Source: Ferdinandcohnia salidurans (lineage in GTDB: Bacteria > Bacillota > Bacilli > Bacillales > Bacillaceae_L). Taken from it: a DNA stretch of 64,000 bases. The position numbers and the translations under genes were made by a program. Shown here in pieces: positions 33,770 to 43,090 of the stretch (the stretch's first letter is position 1; each line of letters starts with the position of its first letter). The notes under the pieces were generated by a model. That model was given only the letters and a program-made list of their open reading frames with translations, had not been told where the DNA came from and ran no database searches. The stretch lies in NCBI RefSeq assembly GCF_042680725.1, contig NZ_JBHUEK010000022.1:1-64000 (forward strand), written 5' to 3'.

Positions 33770-35302
33770 ATGGCGTTTTTAGACATCACACAATTAGGAG
33801 CGATTGGAGATAATCGTACAGATAACACGGAAATTATTGCTCAGGCAATTAATCAGTGTGCAGAAAACGGAGGGGGAACTGTTTTTGTACCATCTGGCAC
33901 CTATTTGACGGGGCCAATTGTACTAAAAAGTAATATTACCCTTTATTTAGAAGCAGGCGCAACGATTACTTTTTCGGATGAATTTGATCGTTATCGGCCT
34001 GTCAAGACACGTTGGTCTGGCTATGAATGTTATGGGTATTCTCCACTAATTTACGGAGATAACCTTACGAATGTGGCCATAAAAGGAGAAGGTTCTTTTG
34101 ACGGACAAGGAAAAGCATGGTGGTTGATTAATAGACAGCTTCGTGTAGATAGTAAAGCATACGCTTCAAAAACAACAGAAAAAATCGCTCAACTTAATCA
34201 GAACTTTATGGAACCTATTGAGACGAATCTCGTCGAATGGGATTCTCAATTCCTACGTCCACCTTTACTACAATTGATGAACTGTAAAAAAGTCACAATT
34301 GAAGGTGTCACTTTAAAAAATTCACCTTTTTGGAATACACACCTCGTCTATTGCGATCATGTAACCGTTCATAATGTGACATTTGAAAATCCAGCTGATA
34401 CACCAAATGGTGATGGCTTTGACATTGATTCTTGTACAAATGTACGTGTTTCAGATTGCCATTTTGCCGTTGGAGATGATTGTCTTGTCATAAAATCTGG
34501 CATTAATGAGGATGGACGAAGAGTGGGTAAGCCGACCGAAAATGTGGTTGTAACCAATTGTACTATGCACCATGGACATGGTGGAATTGTCCTTGGTAGT
34601 GAAATGTCTGGCGGTATCCAAAATGTGACGATATCTAACTGTACTTTTATTGGAACAGATCGTGGAGTACGGATTAAAACAAACCGTGAACGCGGCGGAT
34701 ACGTGAAAAATATCCTTGTGAACAATATTTATATGGAGGATGTATTCTGTCCAATTGCGATTAATTCATTCTATCGCCATGGTGTAAATGAAAACGATCC
34801 AACAGTAAATAGCCCTGAGGCACAGCCAATCACTGAAAAGACACCAGAAATTGAACATATCCAAATTAGTCATATCACTGCTAGAAACTGCCGAGCAGCT
34901 GCTGGTTTTATATATGGGCTTCCAGAAAGACCAATTAACGATATTTCAATCTCTCATTCTACCATCGAAATGACGGTGGACCCAAATGAAGAGGGCGGAG
35001 AGCCAGACATGGTTCAAGAGGAATTAATAATGGCTGGAGCAGGAATTTTTGGAAAATACATTTCAAATTTAGATATCCATCATGTTCGTGTAGAAACACG
35101 CCAGGGTACTGGCCTTCAAATTGAAGATAGTCAGCATGTTAACATTGATCATTTTACTATGAGAAAGCAGCATGACTCTACCCCAGTAGTCATTTTAAAA
35201 CGAGTGGAAGATAAAAATGTTGATGGTTATGCTTCACAAATGGCAAACAAGAGCTATCTACAAATAGATGAGCAGAGCAACTTTTTAAAACAAGATCTAT
35301 AA
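33770..35302 (+). CDS. polygalacturonase, glycoside hydrolase family 28
   Basis: A 510-residue right-handed parallel beta-helix enzyme that splits alpha-1,4-galacturonan. GH28 active-site motifs are present in order: PNGDGFDIDSC (about 211-221), GDDCLVIKSG (about 235-244), GHGGIVLGSE (about 267-276) and RGVRIKTN (about 297-304). The start (LDITQLGAIGDNRTDNTEII) is the usual lead strand. There is no signal peptide, so it likely acts inside the cell on imported oligogalacturonides, perhaps as an exo-enzyme. TTGGAGGG lies just after the tandem repeat array and drives translation. An esterase follows 33 bases later. Confidence 0.92.
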   Translation: MAFLDITQLGAIGDNRTDNTEIIAQAINQCAENGGGTVFVPSGTYLTGPIVLKSNITLYLEAGATITFSDEFDRYRPVKTRWSGYECYGYSPLIYGDNLTNVAIKGEGSFDGQGKAWWLINRQLRVDSKAYASKTTEKIAQLNQNFMEPIETNLVEWDSQFLRPPLLQLMNCKKVTIEGVTLKNSPFWNTHLVYCDHVTVHNVTFENPADTPNGDGFDIDSCTNVRVSDCHFAVGDDCLVIKSGINEDGRRVGKPTENVVVTNCTMHHGHGGIVLGSEMSGGIQNVTISNCTFIGTDRGVRIKTNRERGGYVKNILVNNIYMEDVFCPIAINSFYRHGVNENDPTVNSPEAQPITEKTPEIEHIQISHITARNCRAAAGFIYGLPERPINDISISHSTIEMTVDPNEEGGEPDMVQEELIMAGAGIFGKYISNLDIHHVRVETRQGTGLQIEDSQHVNIDHFTMRKQHDSTPVVILKRVEDKNVDGYASQMANKSYLQIDEQSNFLKQDL

Positions 35303-35335
35303 AACATGTAGATCAATTCGAACGGGGGGATTTAC

Positions 35336-36349
35336 ATGTGGGTAATCCATCGATTTTTGGATGAATTATATCAAGACACTGTTAAAAGTGATAGGAAAAC
35401 CTATGATGAAAAGTGGCAAACAGCTTTAAAGGCAAAATTTCAGGAACGAATCGGAACGTTTAATAATGACGAACCTCTACAGCCTACTTTGGTCGAACAA
35501 AAGGAATATGAGCAATATACAAGGTATACTGCTGAGATTACAACTCTACCAAATGTTAGGATGCAGATGTATGTGTTGGTACCAAAAAAAAATAATGGAA
35601 AAAAAGCTCCAGCGATTCTTGCCTTACATGGTCATGGATATGGAAACAAAGATATTGTGGGTCTAGACCCATCTGGAAATGATCGAGAAGGGGATCCCGG
35701 ATTGCATAAGGATTTTGCAGTGGAACTTGTCAAACGGGGATTTATCGTTGTGGCTCCAGAATTAATTGGTTTTGGGGAACGAACCTATTCACATGATGAC
35801 CGAGATAATCCATCTGATAATTCTTGTTATTCACTAGCGAGTCAGTTATTGCTTTACGGAAAAACACTTGCAGGACTTCGTGTTTTTGAATGTCAAAAAG
35901 TTTTAGATTTCATGGAGGGGTTTGAAGAAATCGACTCAAACCGCATTGGCTGTATGGGGATTTCGGGAGGCGGACTTGTTGCTGCCTACACCTCTATTCT
36001 CGATCAACGAATCACTGCAACTGTTATTTCTGGCTATACGAATACATTTAAAGGAAGCATCATACAGAGAAGACACTGTTTAGATAATTATGTACCAGGC
36101 ATCTTGCAAGATGCGGAAATGCCTGAGTTAATCTCATTAATTGTTCCAAGGCCACTCTTTATAGAAGCAGGAAAACAAGATCATCTCTTTCCAATAAATG
36201 AAACTGAAAAAGCAATTAAGGAAATTAAAAGAATCTATTCAGAACTTAATAGTGAACAACTAGTAGAATCGCATCTTTTTGACGGTGGTCATGAGATATG
36301 TGGAGAGAAATCGTTTGAATGGCTTTGTTCAACCTTGGATGTAAGGTAA
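35336..36349 (+). CDS. alpha/beta hydrolase, predicted esterase (YtaP-like)
   Basis: A 337-residue alpha/beta hydrolase. The oxyanion segment ALHGHGYGNK, nucleophile elbow GISGGG (Ser near 209), acid in EAGKQDHLF and His in DGGHEICGE make a full catalytic triad. The long N-terminal lid region resembles the YtaP/acetyl-xylan-esterase-like group. In this operon it probably removes acetyl or other ester groups from imported pectic or xylan-type oligosaccharides. No signal peptide. A GGGGGGA site precedes the ATG, and it is followed 39 bases later by a GH43 gene. Confidence 0.82.
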   Translation: MWVIHRFLDELYQDTVKSDRKTYDEKWQTALKAKFQERIGTFNNDEPLQPTLVEQKEYEQYTRYTAEITTLPNVRMQMYVLVPKKNNGKKAPAILALHGHGYGNKDIVGLDPSGNDREGDPGLHKDFAVELVKRGFIVVAPELIGFGERTYSHDDRDNPSDNSCYSLASQLLLYGKTLAGLRVFECQKVLDFMEGFEEIDSNRIGCMGISGGGLVAAYTSILDQRITATVISGYTNTFKGSIIQRRHCLDNYVPGILQDAEMPELISLIVPRPLFIEAGKQDHLFPINETEKAIKEIKRIYSELNSEQLVESHLFDGGHEICGEKSFEWLCSTLDVR

Positions 36350-36388
36350 CAATAAATCCAAATAATTGGTATGGAGATGATTGTTTAC

Positions 36389-37942
36389 ATGACGGAAGCA
36401 AAAAAAAGTGTTGCTGATCGGATTGTTTGGCAAGCAGATTTAGAGAATGGTTTTTATCAAAATCCTATTTTACATGCAGATTATTCAGACCCTGATGTTG
36501 TACGAGTAGGTAAAGATTATTATATGGTTTCTTCAAGCTTTCATATGTCACCGTGTTTACCGATCTTACATTCTACTGATCTTGTAAATTGGAAGATTAT
36601 TAATCATGTGGCACAAACATTACCTTACGCTAGTTACGATAAACCACGACATGGCGAGGGCGTATGGGCTCCTAGTATTCGCTATCACGAAGGGAAATTC
36701 TGGGTGTTTTTTAGTGCACCTGATGAAGGCATATTTATGAGTACTGCAGTAGACCCAGCGGGGGAATGGACACCATTACACTTAGTGAAAAAGGTTAAGG
36801 GCTGGATTGATCCATGCCCATTCTGGGATGATGATGGTCAGGCTTATTTGGTCAATGCATTTGCAAAAAGCAGAACTGGTTTCAAAAGTATCCTCCATGT
36901 AAGTCGGATGAAACCAGATGGAACAGAACTACTAGATGAGGGTGTTCATGTATTTGACGGAACCAAGCACCATCCAACAATTGAAGGTCCGAAATTTTAC
37001 AAGCGAAATGGCTATTATTATATTTTTGCTCCAGCAGGTGGGGTACCTACTGGATGGCAAACGATTCTGCGTTCAAGAAATATCTTTGGTCCTTATGAGG
37101 ATAAGATTGTTCTACATCAAGGCAATACGAATATTAATGGTCCTCATCAAGGAGGTTGGGTTGAGACGGAAACGGGTGAATCATGGTTTCTCCACTTTCA
37201 GGATAAGGAAGCATACGGTCGTATTGTTCACCTTCAACCAATGCATTGGGTAAATGATTGGCCAGTAATGGGGCAAAACCAAAATGATGCAGGAATCGGA
37301 GAACCTGTGATCCAGTGGGAAAAACCAAAAGCACAAGTATCTTCAGAGGTTGTTGTTCCGGACATGAGTGATGATTTTACTTCGGATACATTAGGGCTTC
37401 AGTGGCAATGGCAAGCAAATCGTAAATCACATTGGTACAAATTGAAGGACCAATCGTTAAGACTATATGCTGTTGGCCATTCTGGTGAAACAAATCTTTA
37501 TCATATTCCAAATGTCATGACACAGAAATTCCCGGCAGAAACGTTTAAAGTCACAACAAAACTGACTTTTTCTCCTGAATTTAATGAAGATCACAGCGGT
37601 TTGATTGTACTAGGAGAACAGTATGCTTCAATCGAAGTAAGGAAACTAGAAAATCAACTGGGTGTTTTTTATGTCACGGGAGATGAGAAAGAACTTCAAA
37701 ATGTACAATGTATCGGCAAAATCAAAGGAAATGAACTATTTTTACATGTAGAAGTAAATGAAGGAGCGATTTGTAGATTTAGCTTTAGTGAGGATGGTAT
37801 CAGCTTTGTTCAAGCAGAAGACATCTTTGAAGCTACACCAGGAAAATGGGTGGGTGCTCAAATCGGAATTTATTGTTATAACGACAACCGTGAGAATAGC
37901 AACGGATACGCAGATTTCGACTATTTTTCAGTACACAAATAA
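36389..37942 (+). CDS. glycoside hydrolase family 43 (arabinofuranosidase/xylosidase), copy 1
   Basis: A 517-residue five-bladed beta-propeller enzyme with a C-terminal beta-sandwich. Key acidic sites are visible: base Asp in YSDPDVVRVGKDYYMVSSSF (about 32-50), pKa-modulating Asp in IDPCPFWDDDG (about 139) and acid Glu in TIEGPKFYKRNG (about 197). I prefer ATG 36389 to the in-frame ATGs at 36371 and 36377 because it alone has GGAG at an acceptable distance. No signal peptide. It likely removes arabinose or xylose side chains from imported pectic oligosaccharides. Its stop codon lies inside a terminator stem. Confidence 0.9.
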   Translation: MTEAKKSVADRIVWQADLENGFYQNPILHADYSDPDVVRVGKDYYMVSSSFHMSPCLPILHSTDLVNWKIINHVAQTLPYASYDKPRHGEGVWAPSIRYHEGKFWVFFSAPDEGIFMSTAVDPAGEWTPLHLVKKVKGWIDPCPFWDDDGQAYLVNAFAKSRTGFKSILHVSRMKPDGTELLDEGVHVFDGTKHHPTIEGPKFYKRNGYYYIFAPAGGVPTGWQTILRSRNIFGPYEDKIVLHQGNTNINGPHQGGWVETETGESWFLHFQDKEAYGRIVHLQPMHWVNDWPVMGQNQNDAGIGEPVIQWEKPKAQVSSEVVVPDMSDDFTSDTLGLQWQWQANRKSHWYKLKDQSLRLYAVGHSGETNLYHIPNVMTQKFPAETFKVTTKLTFSPEFNEDHSGLIVLGEQYASIEVRKLENQLGVFYVTGDEKELQNVQCIGKIKGNELFLHVEVNEGAICRFSFSEDGISFVQAEDIFEATPGKWVGAQIGIYCYNDNRENSNGYADFDYFSVHK

Positions 37943-37970
37943 AAGGGCATTCAATGCCCTTTTATTGTTT
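37938..37970 (+). terminator. terminator between the two GH43 genes
   Basis: A perfect 13-bp stem (37938-37950 with 37954-37966) with a 3-base loop. It overlaps the GH43 copy 1 stop codon. The next start is only about 25 bases further, so termination is likely partial. Confidence 0.75.
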
Positions 37971-37990
37971 TGAAGAAAGGGGAGAACAAA

Positions 37991-39547
37991 TTGTGTACAT
38001 TTAAAAATCCAATTATCCCAGGATTTTATCCAGATCCGTCTATTTGTCGAGTAGATGATGATTATTACTTAGTCACATCTACATTTGAATACTTTCCTGG
38101 TATACCCATCTTTCATAGCAAAGATTTGGTAAACTGGAGGCAAATCGGGCATGTGCTCACGAGACCAAGTCAACTGAATCTTGATGGAACACCGAATTCA
38201 AAGGGAATCTATGCAGCAACCATACGTTACCACGAGGGTGTCTTCTATGTCATTACAACCTTCGTAGAAAGTCAAACAGGTGCAAGAAGAAACTTTTTTG
38301 TAACAGCTGAAAATCCTGAAGGCCCTTGGTCTGATCCATATTGGTTAGAGGATTGCCCTGGTATTGATACATCCTTGTTTTTTGATGATGATGGAAAAGT
38401 ATATGTGACAGCAAATCGAAGACCTCCAGGAGGGCAGCTTTACCCAAAACATATGGAAATCTGGTTGCAGGAACTAGACCTAGAAACAAAGCAATTGACC
38501 GGTGAGAAATACAGTCTTTGGGATGGGGCATTAAAAAATGTTCATGCTCAGGAAGCGCCACATATATATAAGGTCGATGGTATGTATTATTTAATCATTG
38601 CAGAAGGTGGCACTGGTTTTACTCATTCCATTACGGTCGCGCGAAGCGAATCCGTTATGGGCCCATATGAAGGTGCTAAAACGAATCCGATATTGACACA
38701 CCGTCATTTAGGAAGAGAATACCCGATTTCCAATGTGGGTCACGGTGATATCGTGGATACAAACAATGGTGAATGGTGGATGGTTTGTTTAGGTTCACGT
38801 CCATACGGTGGTGAATATCGAAACCTAGGTAGGGAGTCCTTCCTTGTTCCACTCAAATGGGAGGAAGGGTGGCCAGTCGTCAATCCAGGAAAAGGCATTG
38901 TTGAAATGGAAGGAACTAAACCTAATATAGAGGAGAAAAAATGGCCAACCACACCAGCATGTGACCATTTTGATTTACCGGAACTACAGATGCAATGGAA
39001 TTTCATCCGGACACCACGAGGTAATTTTTGGTCATTAACGGAACGTCCAGGTTATTTGCGATTACAATTGAAGGCTGAAACAATCACAGAAACCGTTAAT
39101 CCTGCCTTTGTTGGTCTTAGACAGCGCCATTTAAATTTTGCAGCTCGGACAAAAATGGAATTCTCACCAAACAATAAGTATGAAGCCGCAGGACTTGTAT
39201 TATTACAAAACTGTGATTTTCATTATCGGGTAGAATACACACAATCTGAGATCAAATTGATAAAGAGAGAAGCGGGGCAAGAAGAAATTCTTGCATCATG
39301 TCCTTACCAACAAAATGAAGTTTATTTAAAAGTTGAGGCATATGGTCAGTCCTATCATTTCTATGTAGCAAAAGAGCCAGAACAGTGGCAAGTCTTAAAA
39401 GAAGATGTGGATGGAAGAATTTTAAGCACAGATGTGGCAGGCGGTTTTACAGGAGCATATCTAGGAATGTATGCTAGTTCAAATGGTTCCGAATCGTTTA
39501 ACCATGCTGATTTTGATTATTTTGAGTACATCGGATTAGATAAATGA
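37991..39547 (+). CDS. glycoside hydrolase family 43 (XynB-like), copy 2
   Basis: A 518-residue GH43 enzyme close to the XynB beta-xylosidase type: IIPGFYPDPSICRVDDDYYL (base Asp), IDTSLFFDDDGKVYVTANRR (Asp) and AQEAPHIYKVDGMYYL (acid Glu), then a lectin-like C-domain with GGFTGAYLGMYAS. I choose the TTG at 37991, which has GGGGAG 6 bases upstream, over an in-frame TTG at 37970. No signal peptide. It is related to but clearly diverged from copy 1, suggesting different linkage or sugar. It is convergent with the pectinesterase gene. Confidence 0.88.
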   Translation: MCTFKNPIIPGFYPDPSICRVDDDYYLVTSTFEYFPGIPIFHSKDLVNWRQIGHVLTRPSQLNLDGTPNSKGIYAATIRYHEGVFYVITTFVESQTGARRNFFVTAENPEGPWSDPYWLEDCPGIDTSLFFDDDGKVYVTANRRPPGGQLYPKHMEIWLQELDLETKQLTGEKYSLWDGALKNVHAQEAPHIYKVDGMYYLIIAEGGTGFTHSITVARSESVMGPYEGAKTNPILTHRHLGREYPISNVGHGDIVDTNNGEWWMVCLGSRPYGGEYRNLGRESFLVPLKWEEGWPVVNPGKGIVEMEGTKPNIEEKKWPTTPACDHFDLPELQMQWNFIRTPRGNFWSLTERPGYLRLQLKAETITETVNPAFVGLRQRHLNFAARTKMEFSPNNKYEAAGLVLLQNCDFHYRVEYTQSEIKLIKREAGQEEILASCPYQQNEVYLKVEAYGQSYHFYVAKEPEQWQVLKEDVDGRILSTDVAGGFTGAYLGMYASSNGSESFNHADFDYFEYIGLDK

Positions 39548-39551
39548 TGAA

Positions 39552-39584
39552 AAAATAAGCTCCCTATTTGGGAGCTTATTTTGG
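39552..39584. terminator. bidirectional terminator between GH43 and pectinesterase genes
   Basis: A perfect 13-bp stem (39552-39564 with 39570-39582). It serves convergent genes, and the pectinesterase stop codon lies in its right arm. Confidence 0.88.
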
Positions 39585-40475
39585 TAACCACTGATCATTC
39601 GTATGGAAAATTTTTTCTAAAGAGTAGTTGGAAGCTTCCTCTTCACTTAATGATTTTGCCCAGCTAACTCTGTGTGGGGAATCACTTCCAGGACCCATGC
39701 TATTCCATTCGGAATACCGAGCTGTTTTTTCATTTTCTTCATTTCGCCAATTATCCCATCCAAGGGGATGAATATGCTGGCCCATCCATGTATTGATAAA
39801 GACTGTATGGGCAAATGGGCGCCAAGGGCGTCCTAAGTATACTTCAGAGACATCCTTTGCTCCAGTTAGCTTACAATTTTTGAAAACATACCCATATTCA
39901 TTTTCCTTAGGAGTTGACGCAGCGGTAATATAGCCTTTGCGAAGACTATGAATCGTACAATCCTCAAAAACAGCGACAGCAGAGCCAAAGATGAAATCTA
40001 CATGTCCTTCAATATAGCATTCTGAGAAGTAATGCCTTCCCTTAGATGTGTAAAGAGTATCCTGATTTGCTAATAACCTAACATGTTTAAATGTACATTT
40101 ATCTCCAGCTACATAAAGGGCAAGTGCCTGGCCGATTTCGTCACCGTAACCGGCAACATTTTGAATCGTTAGATGCTTCAATTGGAATAAATCAGCAAAC
40201 GCATGGAAAGTAGCTGTTTCAAATGTCCCAATTTCATTCCCATCTGAGTTTTTTATTCTGGCAAATTTACTACCTGAAATAATCGTTTCGTATTCTCCAG
40301 CCCCAATAATGGTAATATTGGGTTTATTTTCAGGTACAGTTATGATTTCCTCGTATAAACCTTCTTTTACAAAAATGGTTACAGGTTCCAGTGGAAAGAC
40401 TCGAACCGCATCAATAGCGGCTTGGATCGTAGAATAATCACCATCTCCATGTTGAGAGACTACTAGTTTTTGCAT
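39576..40475 (-). CDS. pectin methylesterase, carbohydrate esterase family 8
   Basis: A 299-residue beta-helix esterase removing methyl groups from pectin. The conserved residues are visible: ALALY with Gln116, QDTLYT (138-143), VDFIFGSA with Asp160, GYITAAST and YLGRPWRP with Arg216. No signal peptide, so it would act on imported methylated oligogalacturonides. The ATG at 40475 has AAAGGA 9 bases upstream; GTG 40481 is too close. It is transcribed with the upstream AraC-type regulator gene (17 bases apart), opposite to the flanking pectin genes. Confidence 0.9.
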   Translation of the reverse strand: MQKLVVSQHGDGDYSTIQAAIDAVRVFPLEPVTIFVKEGLYEEIITVPENKPNITIIGAGEYETIISGSKFARIKNSDGNEIGTFETATFHAFADLFQLKHLTIQNVAGYGDEIGQALALYVAGDKCTFKHVRLLANQDTLYTSKGRHYFSECYIEGHVDFIFGSAVAVFEDCTIHSLRKGYITAASTPKENEYGYVFKNCKLTGAKDVSEVYLGRPWRPFAHTVFINTWMGQHIHPLGWDNWRNEENEKTARYSEWNSMGPGSDSPHRVSWAKSLSEEEASNYSLEKIFHTNDQWLPK

Positions 40476-40491
40476 GAACACATTTCCTTTC

Positions 40492-42795
40492 TTAGGTCGC
40501 TCTTATAGACTCACGATATTTACCAGGTGTCGTTCCTTCAATTTTCTTAAAGGAGCGAATAAAGTTCTGGGAGTTATTAAAGTTAAGTCGATCTGAAATT
40601 TCTTTCACTGAAATATCAGTTTCAGCAAGCCATTTTTTTGCCATATTAATCCGATACATGGATAAATATTCACTAAATGAAATGTTCATTTCTTTCCTGA
40701 AAATACTGCTTAAATAATTCGGATTGTAATGTAACCTATTCGCAATCATATCGAGTGTAATATTGGATTCAAATTCCTCATGAATGATATGAACAATGTT
40801 TTCTGAAATGGTTTTGTACTGGGATTCAGCACGGTCATCAATCTTTTGAAGAAGGGGATCAATGATAACGGTGATAAACCAGTCCTTTACTTCTTCTCTT
40901 GACTTCAGTTCATAGATTTTTTCAAAAATTGAACGATTGTCTTCTAAATCTAATACATTAATTGCTAATGTGTGCATTAGCTCTATTAAATCACTTAATA
41001 ATCTAACTAATGAAATTTGGTATTGGATATGATTCAAATCCTCAGAGAAAATTTCATCAATTAGTTCATTGAGTAAACGATAAACTTTCTCTTTGTCGTT
41101 CACTTTGATCGAGTCGAATAGTTCAGTTTCAAGTCGCTTAGGGAAGTATGTGTGCAACCCTTTTCCAATTTCAAGGTTTTCAAAGAAAATAATCGATTCA
41201 GTACCATATTTTAGCGTGTATTTGAGAGCTTCTAGACTCTCCTTATAACCATTTCTCGTCTCAAGAACATCAATGAATGGTTCACTTACCCCAATACTCA
41301 CAGGCACACTGTATTCCTCTTTAATTTTTTTCTGAATTTGATCAGCAAGATCATTTACATATTGATTAAACTCATGCTTCGATTCTATGTTGCTTAATAA
41401 CAGGGTAACTTGAGTTTGCTTATTAACTATTGGAAGCATACGCTCATCACTAGGAATCATTTCTTCAACCAGTCCATTAATAACAAATAATAGAACGTCT
41501 TCTTCTTTTGGCTTATAAGAAGTCCCCTCAAGACTGTCGATTTGAACTGTTAGAACACTGAGCCATTTAAAATCTAAGTTATAGCCAAAATATTTCATTC
41601 TGCCTTCTAACTCTTCATCTATAACATTTCCAGTTAAGAGACGGTGCATGAAAAATTGTTTGAGTTGATTAATTTGGTTTGACAATGATTTTTCTAAAAT
41701 ATCATTTTGTTTCATCATGTCTTTTACATGGTTTTCAATAAATACAAATTCATTCTTATCTTTTTGTTCTTCTTTATTGGTTAATGAATGTAAAATGACA
41801 TTTTGTAATTGTTTAATAGGTTGATAGATCAATCTGCTACCGAATAAAGCTAGTAATAATGAAAGGCCAGCAATCAATAAGGTGATGGCAAGTGTTAGCC
41901 ATCCGATCGATCTTGATTGTGCTGTCAGTTCACCAAGTTCAACGACAGAAACATAAGTCCAACCATTATAGAACGATTTTCGATAGGTAAAGAGATAGTC
42001 TGTACTATCAGATGCAATCGTAAATTGCCCGGTGTCTTCTTCAATGGAGGTATTTTCAGACAATACGTCTTTATATTCAAAGGCTTGTCCTACATTTTTT
42101 GTATCGTTGTGTAAGACAACGGTTCCATTTTTGTCTAAAATATAAAATGTTTCTAAAGAGTTGTCCTTCTTTAAAATATCGCGAAAACTACATGTCGGTA
42201 TATTCGCAATAATCATCCCTGTTTTATTAGAAGAAATCGCAGGTATTTTCTTAATTAGGTTTAAATTATAGCCGCAAGCACGGGAAGCTGCTTGTTTGTA
42301 CAGTGGGTCCTTCGTGTTTTTTTCTAAAAGCCAGACAGAGCTTGTCTTTAGTGAAAGATACCGATCGGAGATTTCGTTCAGTTGTCCCTCAGATAATCGT
42401 TGAAGTCCATAATTATTAACAAGCCAGTTATTTTGAAAACTAATCAGAGCAATATCAGTAAGACGTGTATCGAATGTTTGCTGATGACTTAGATCGTCCC
42501 TTAACTGGTTATATAGCTGGAATTGTCTTGTTGTAAGCGGTTCCCTTAATGATTCAATAATTTTTGATGAAGCTGCTAACTGTGTCAGGGATTGGTCCAC
42601 TGACTTAATAACCTGCTCGACATTTGTTTGGATTTGGTACACACTATGTTCTTTTTCTTTTGCAACATAATTCTCCACAACAGAGGTTGAGCGAAGGAAT
42701 GAAAATATTCCGACAATAATGACTGGTATAATGGCCAAAATACTTACAAATAAAATCATCCTATGGAAGAAAGTTCCTGGTAGCTTAAGTTTCAT
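40492..42795 (-). CDS. membrane-bound AraC-type sensor-regulator (YesS/YtdP-like)
   Basis: A 767-residue protein with an N-terminal helix (about 10-32), an extracytoplasmic sensor of about 250 residues, a second helix (about 295-318), a cytoplasmic linker and a C-terminal AraC DNA-binding domain (two helix-turn-helices, LDMIANRLHYNPNYLSSIFR and VKEISDRLNFNNSQNFIRSF, ending TPGKYRES). The size and plan match B. subtilis YesS/YtdP, of which YesS controls rhamnogalacturonan genes. It is likely to sense pectic sugars outside the cell and activate this locus directly. It is divergent from the GH105 gene, with a 295-base shared control region. Confidence 0.88.
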   Translation of the reverse strand: MKLKLPGTFFHRMILFVSILAIIPVIIVGIFSFLRSTSVVENYVAKEKEHSVYQIQTNVEQVIKSVDQSLTQLAASSKIIESLREPLTTRQFQLYNQLRDDLSHQQTFDTRLTDIALISFQNNWLVNNYGLQRLSEGQLNEISDRYLSLKTSSVWLLEKNTKDPLYKQAASRACGYNLNLIKKIPAISSNKTGMIIANIPTCSFRDILKKDNSLETFYILDKNGTVVLHNDTKNVGQAFEYKDVLSENTSIEEDTGQFTIASDSTDYLFTYRKSFYNGWTYVSVVELGELTAQSRSIGWLTLAITLLIAGLSLLLALFGSRLIYQPIKQLQNVILHSLTNKEEQKDKNEFVFIENHVKDMMKQNDILEKSLSNQINQLKQFFMHRLLTGNVIDEELEGRMKYFGYNLDFKWLSVLTVQIDSLEGTSYKPKEEDVLLFVINGLVEEMIPSDERMLPIVNKQTQVTLLLSNIESKHEFNQYVNDLADQIQKKIKEEYSVPVSIGVSEPFIDVLETRNGYKESLEALKYTLKYGTESIIFFENLEIGKGLHTYFPKRLETELFDSIKVNDKEKVYRLLNELIDEIFSEDLNHIQYQISLVRLLSDLIELMHTLAINVLDLEDNRSIFEKIYELKSREEVKDWFITVIIDPLLQKIDDRAESQYKTISENIVHIIHEEFESNITLDMIANRLHYNPNYLSSIFRKEMNISFSEYLSMYRINMAKKWLAETDISVKEISDRLNFNNSQNFIRSFKKIEGTTPGKYRESIRAT

Positions 42796-42887
42796 GTAAT
42801 CACTCCAAATCTATTCAAATGTGAGGGGATGATTATTAAGTTTGTAACATCCCTGTAATATTCGAATGTCTTCTATTATAAATGTAA

Positions 42888-43060
42888 GCGCACATAATTT
42901 GAATAATCATTTTGTTACATTGTGTTCATATTATTAGAACATTCCTTATAAGTTCAAGGGTCCACTGACCTATTTAAAAGTAAATTAAATGATTATAGTT
43001 ATTATTATAATAGTATCCTATCATAAAGGTAGGAGAGTTGTTACCGTTTTCAAATATTAC
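42888..43060. promoter_or_regulatory. divergent control region between the AraC-type regulator and GH105
   Basis: TGTTACCGTTTTCA (43039-43052) read on the minus strand is TGAAAACGGTAACA, a full match to the CcpA cre pattern; its AAAACGGTAACA core recurs ahead of the ABC permeases. A half-match (TGTAAGCGCACA) lies near 42890. Together they suggest catabolite repression of the GH105 operon; the AraC-type regulator may also bind in this gap. Confidence 0.55.
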
Positions 43061-43090
43061 CTATTTCATTGTGAGGAAGGATGAATAATC

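Noticed and set aside
42880..42905. Second full cre site near 42890
   Set aside because: TGTAAGCGCACA lacks two bases of the 14-base pattern, so only a half-match.
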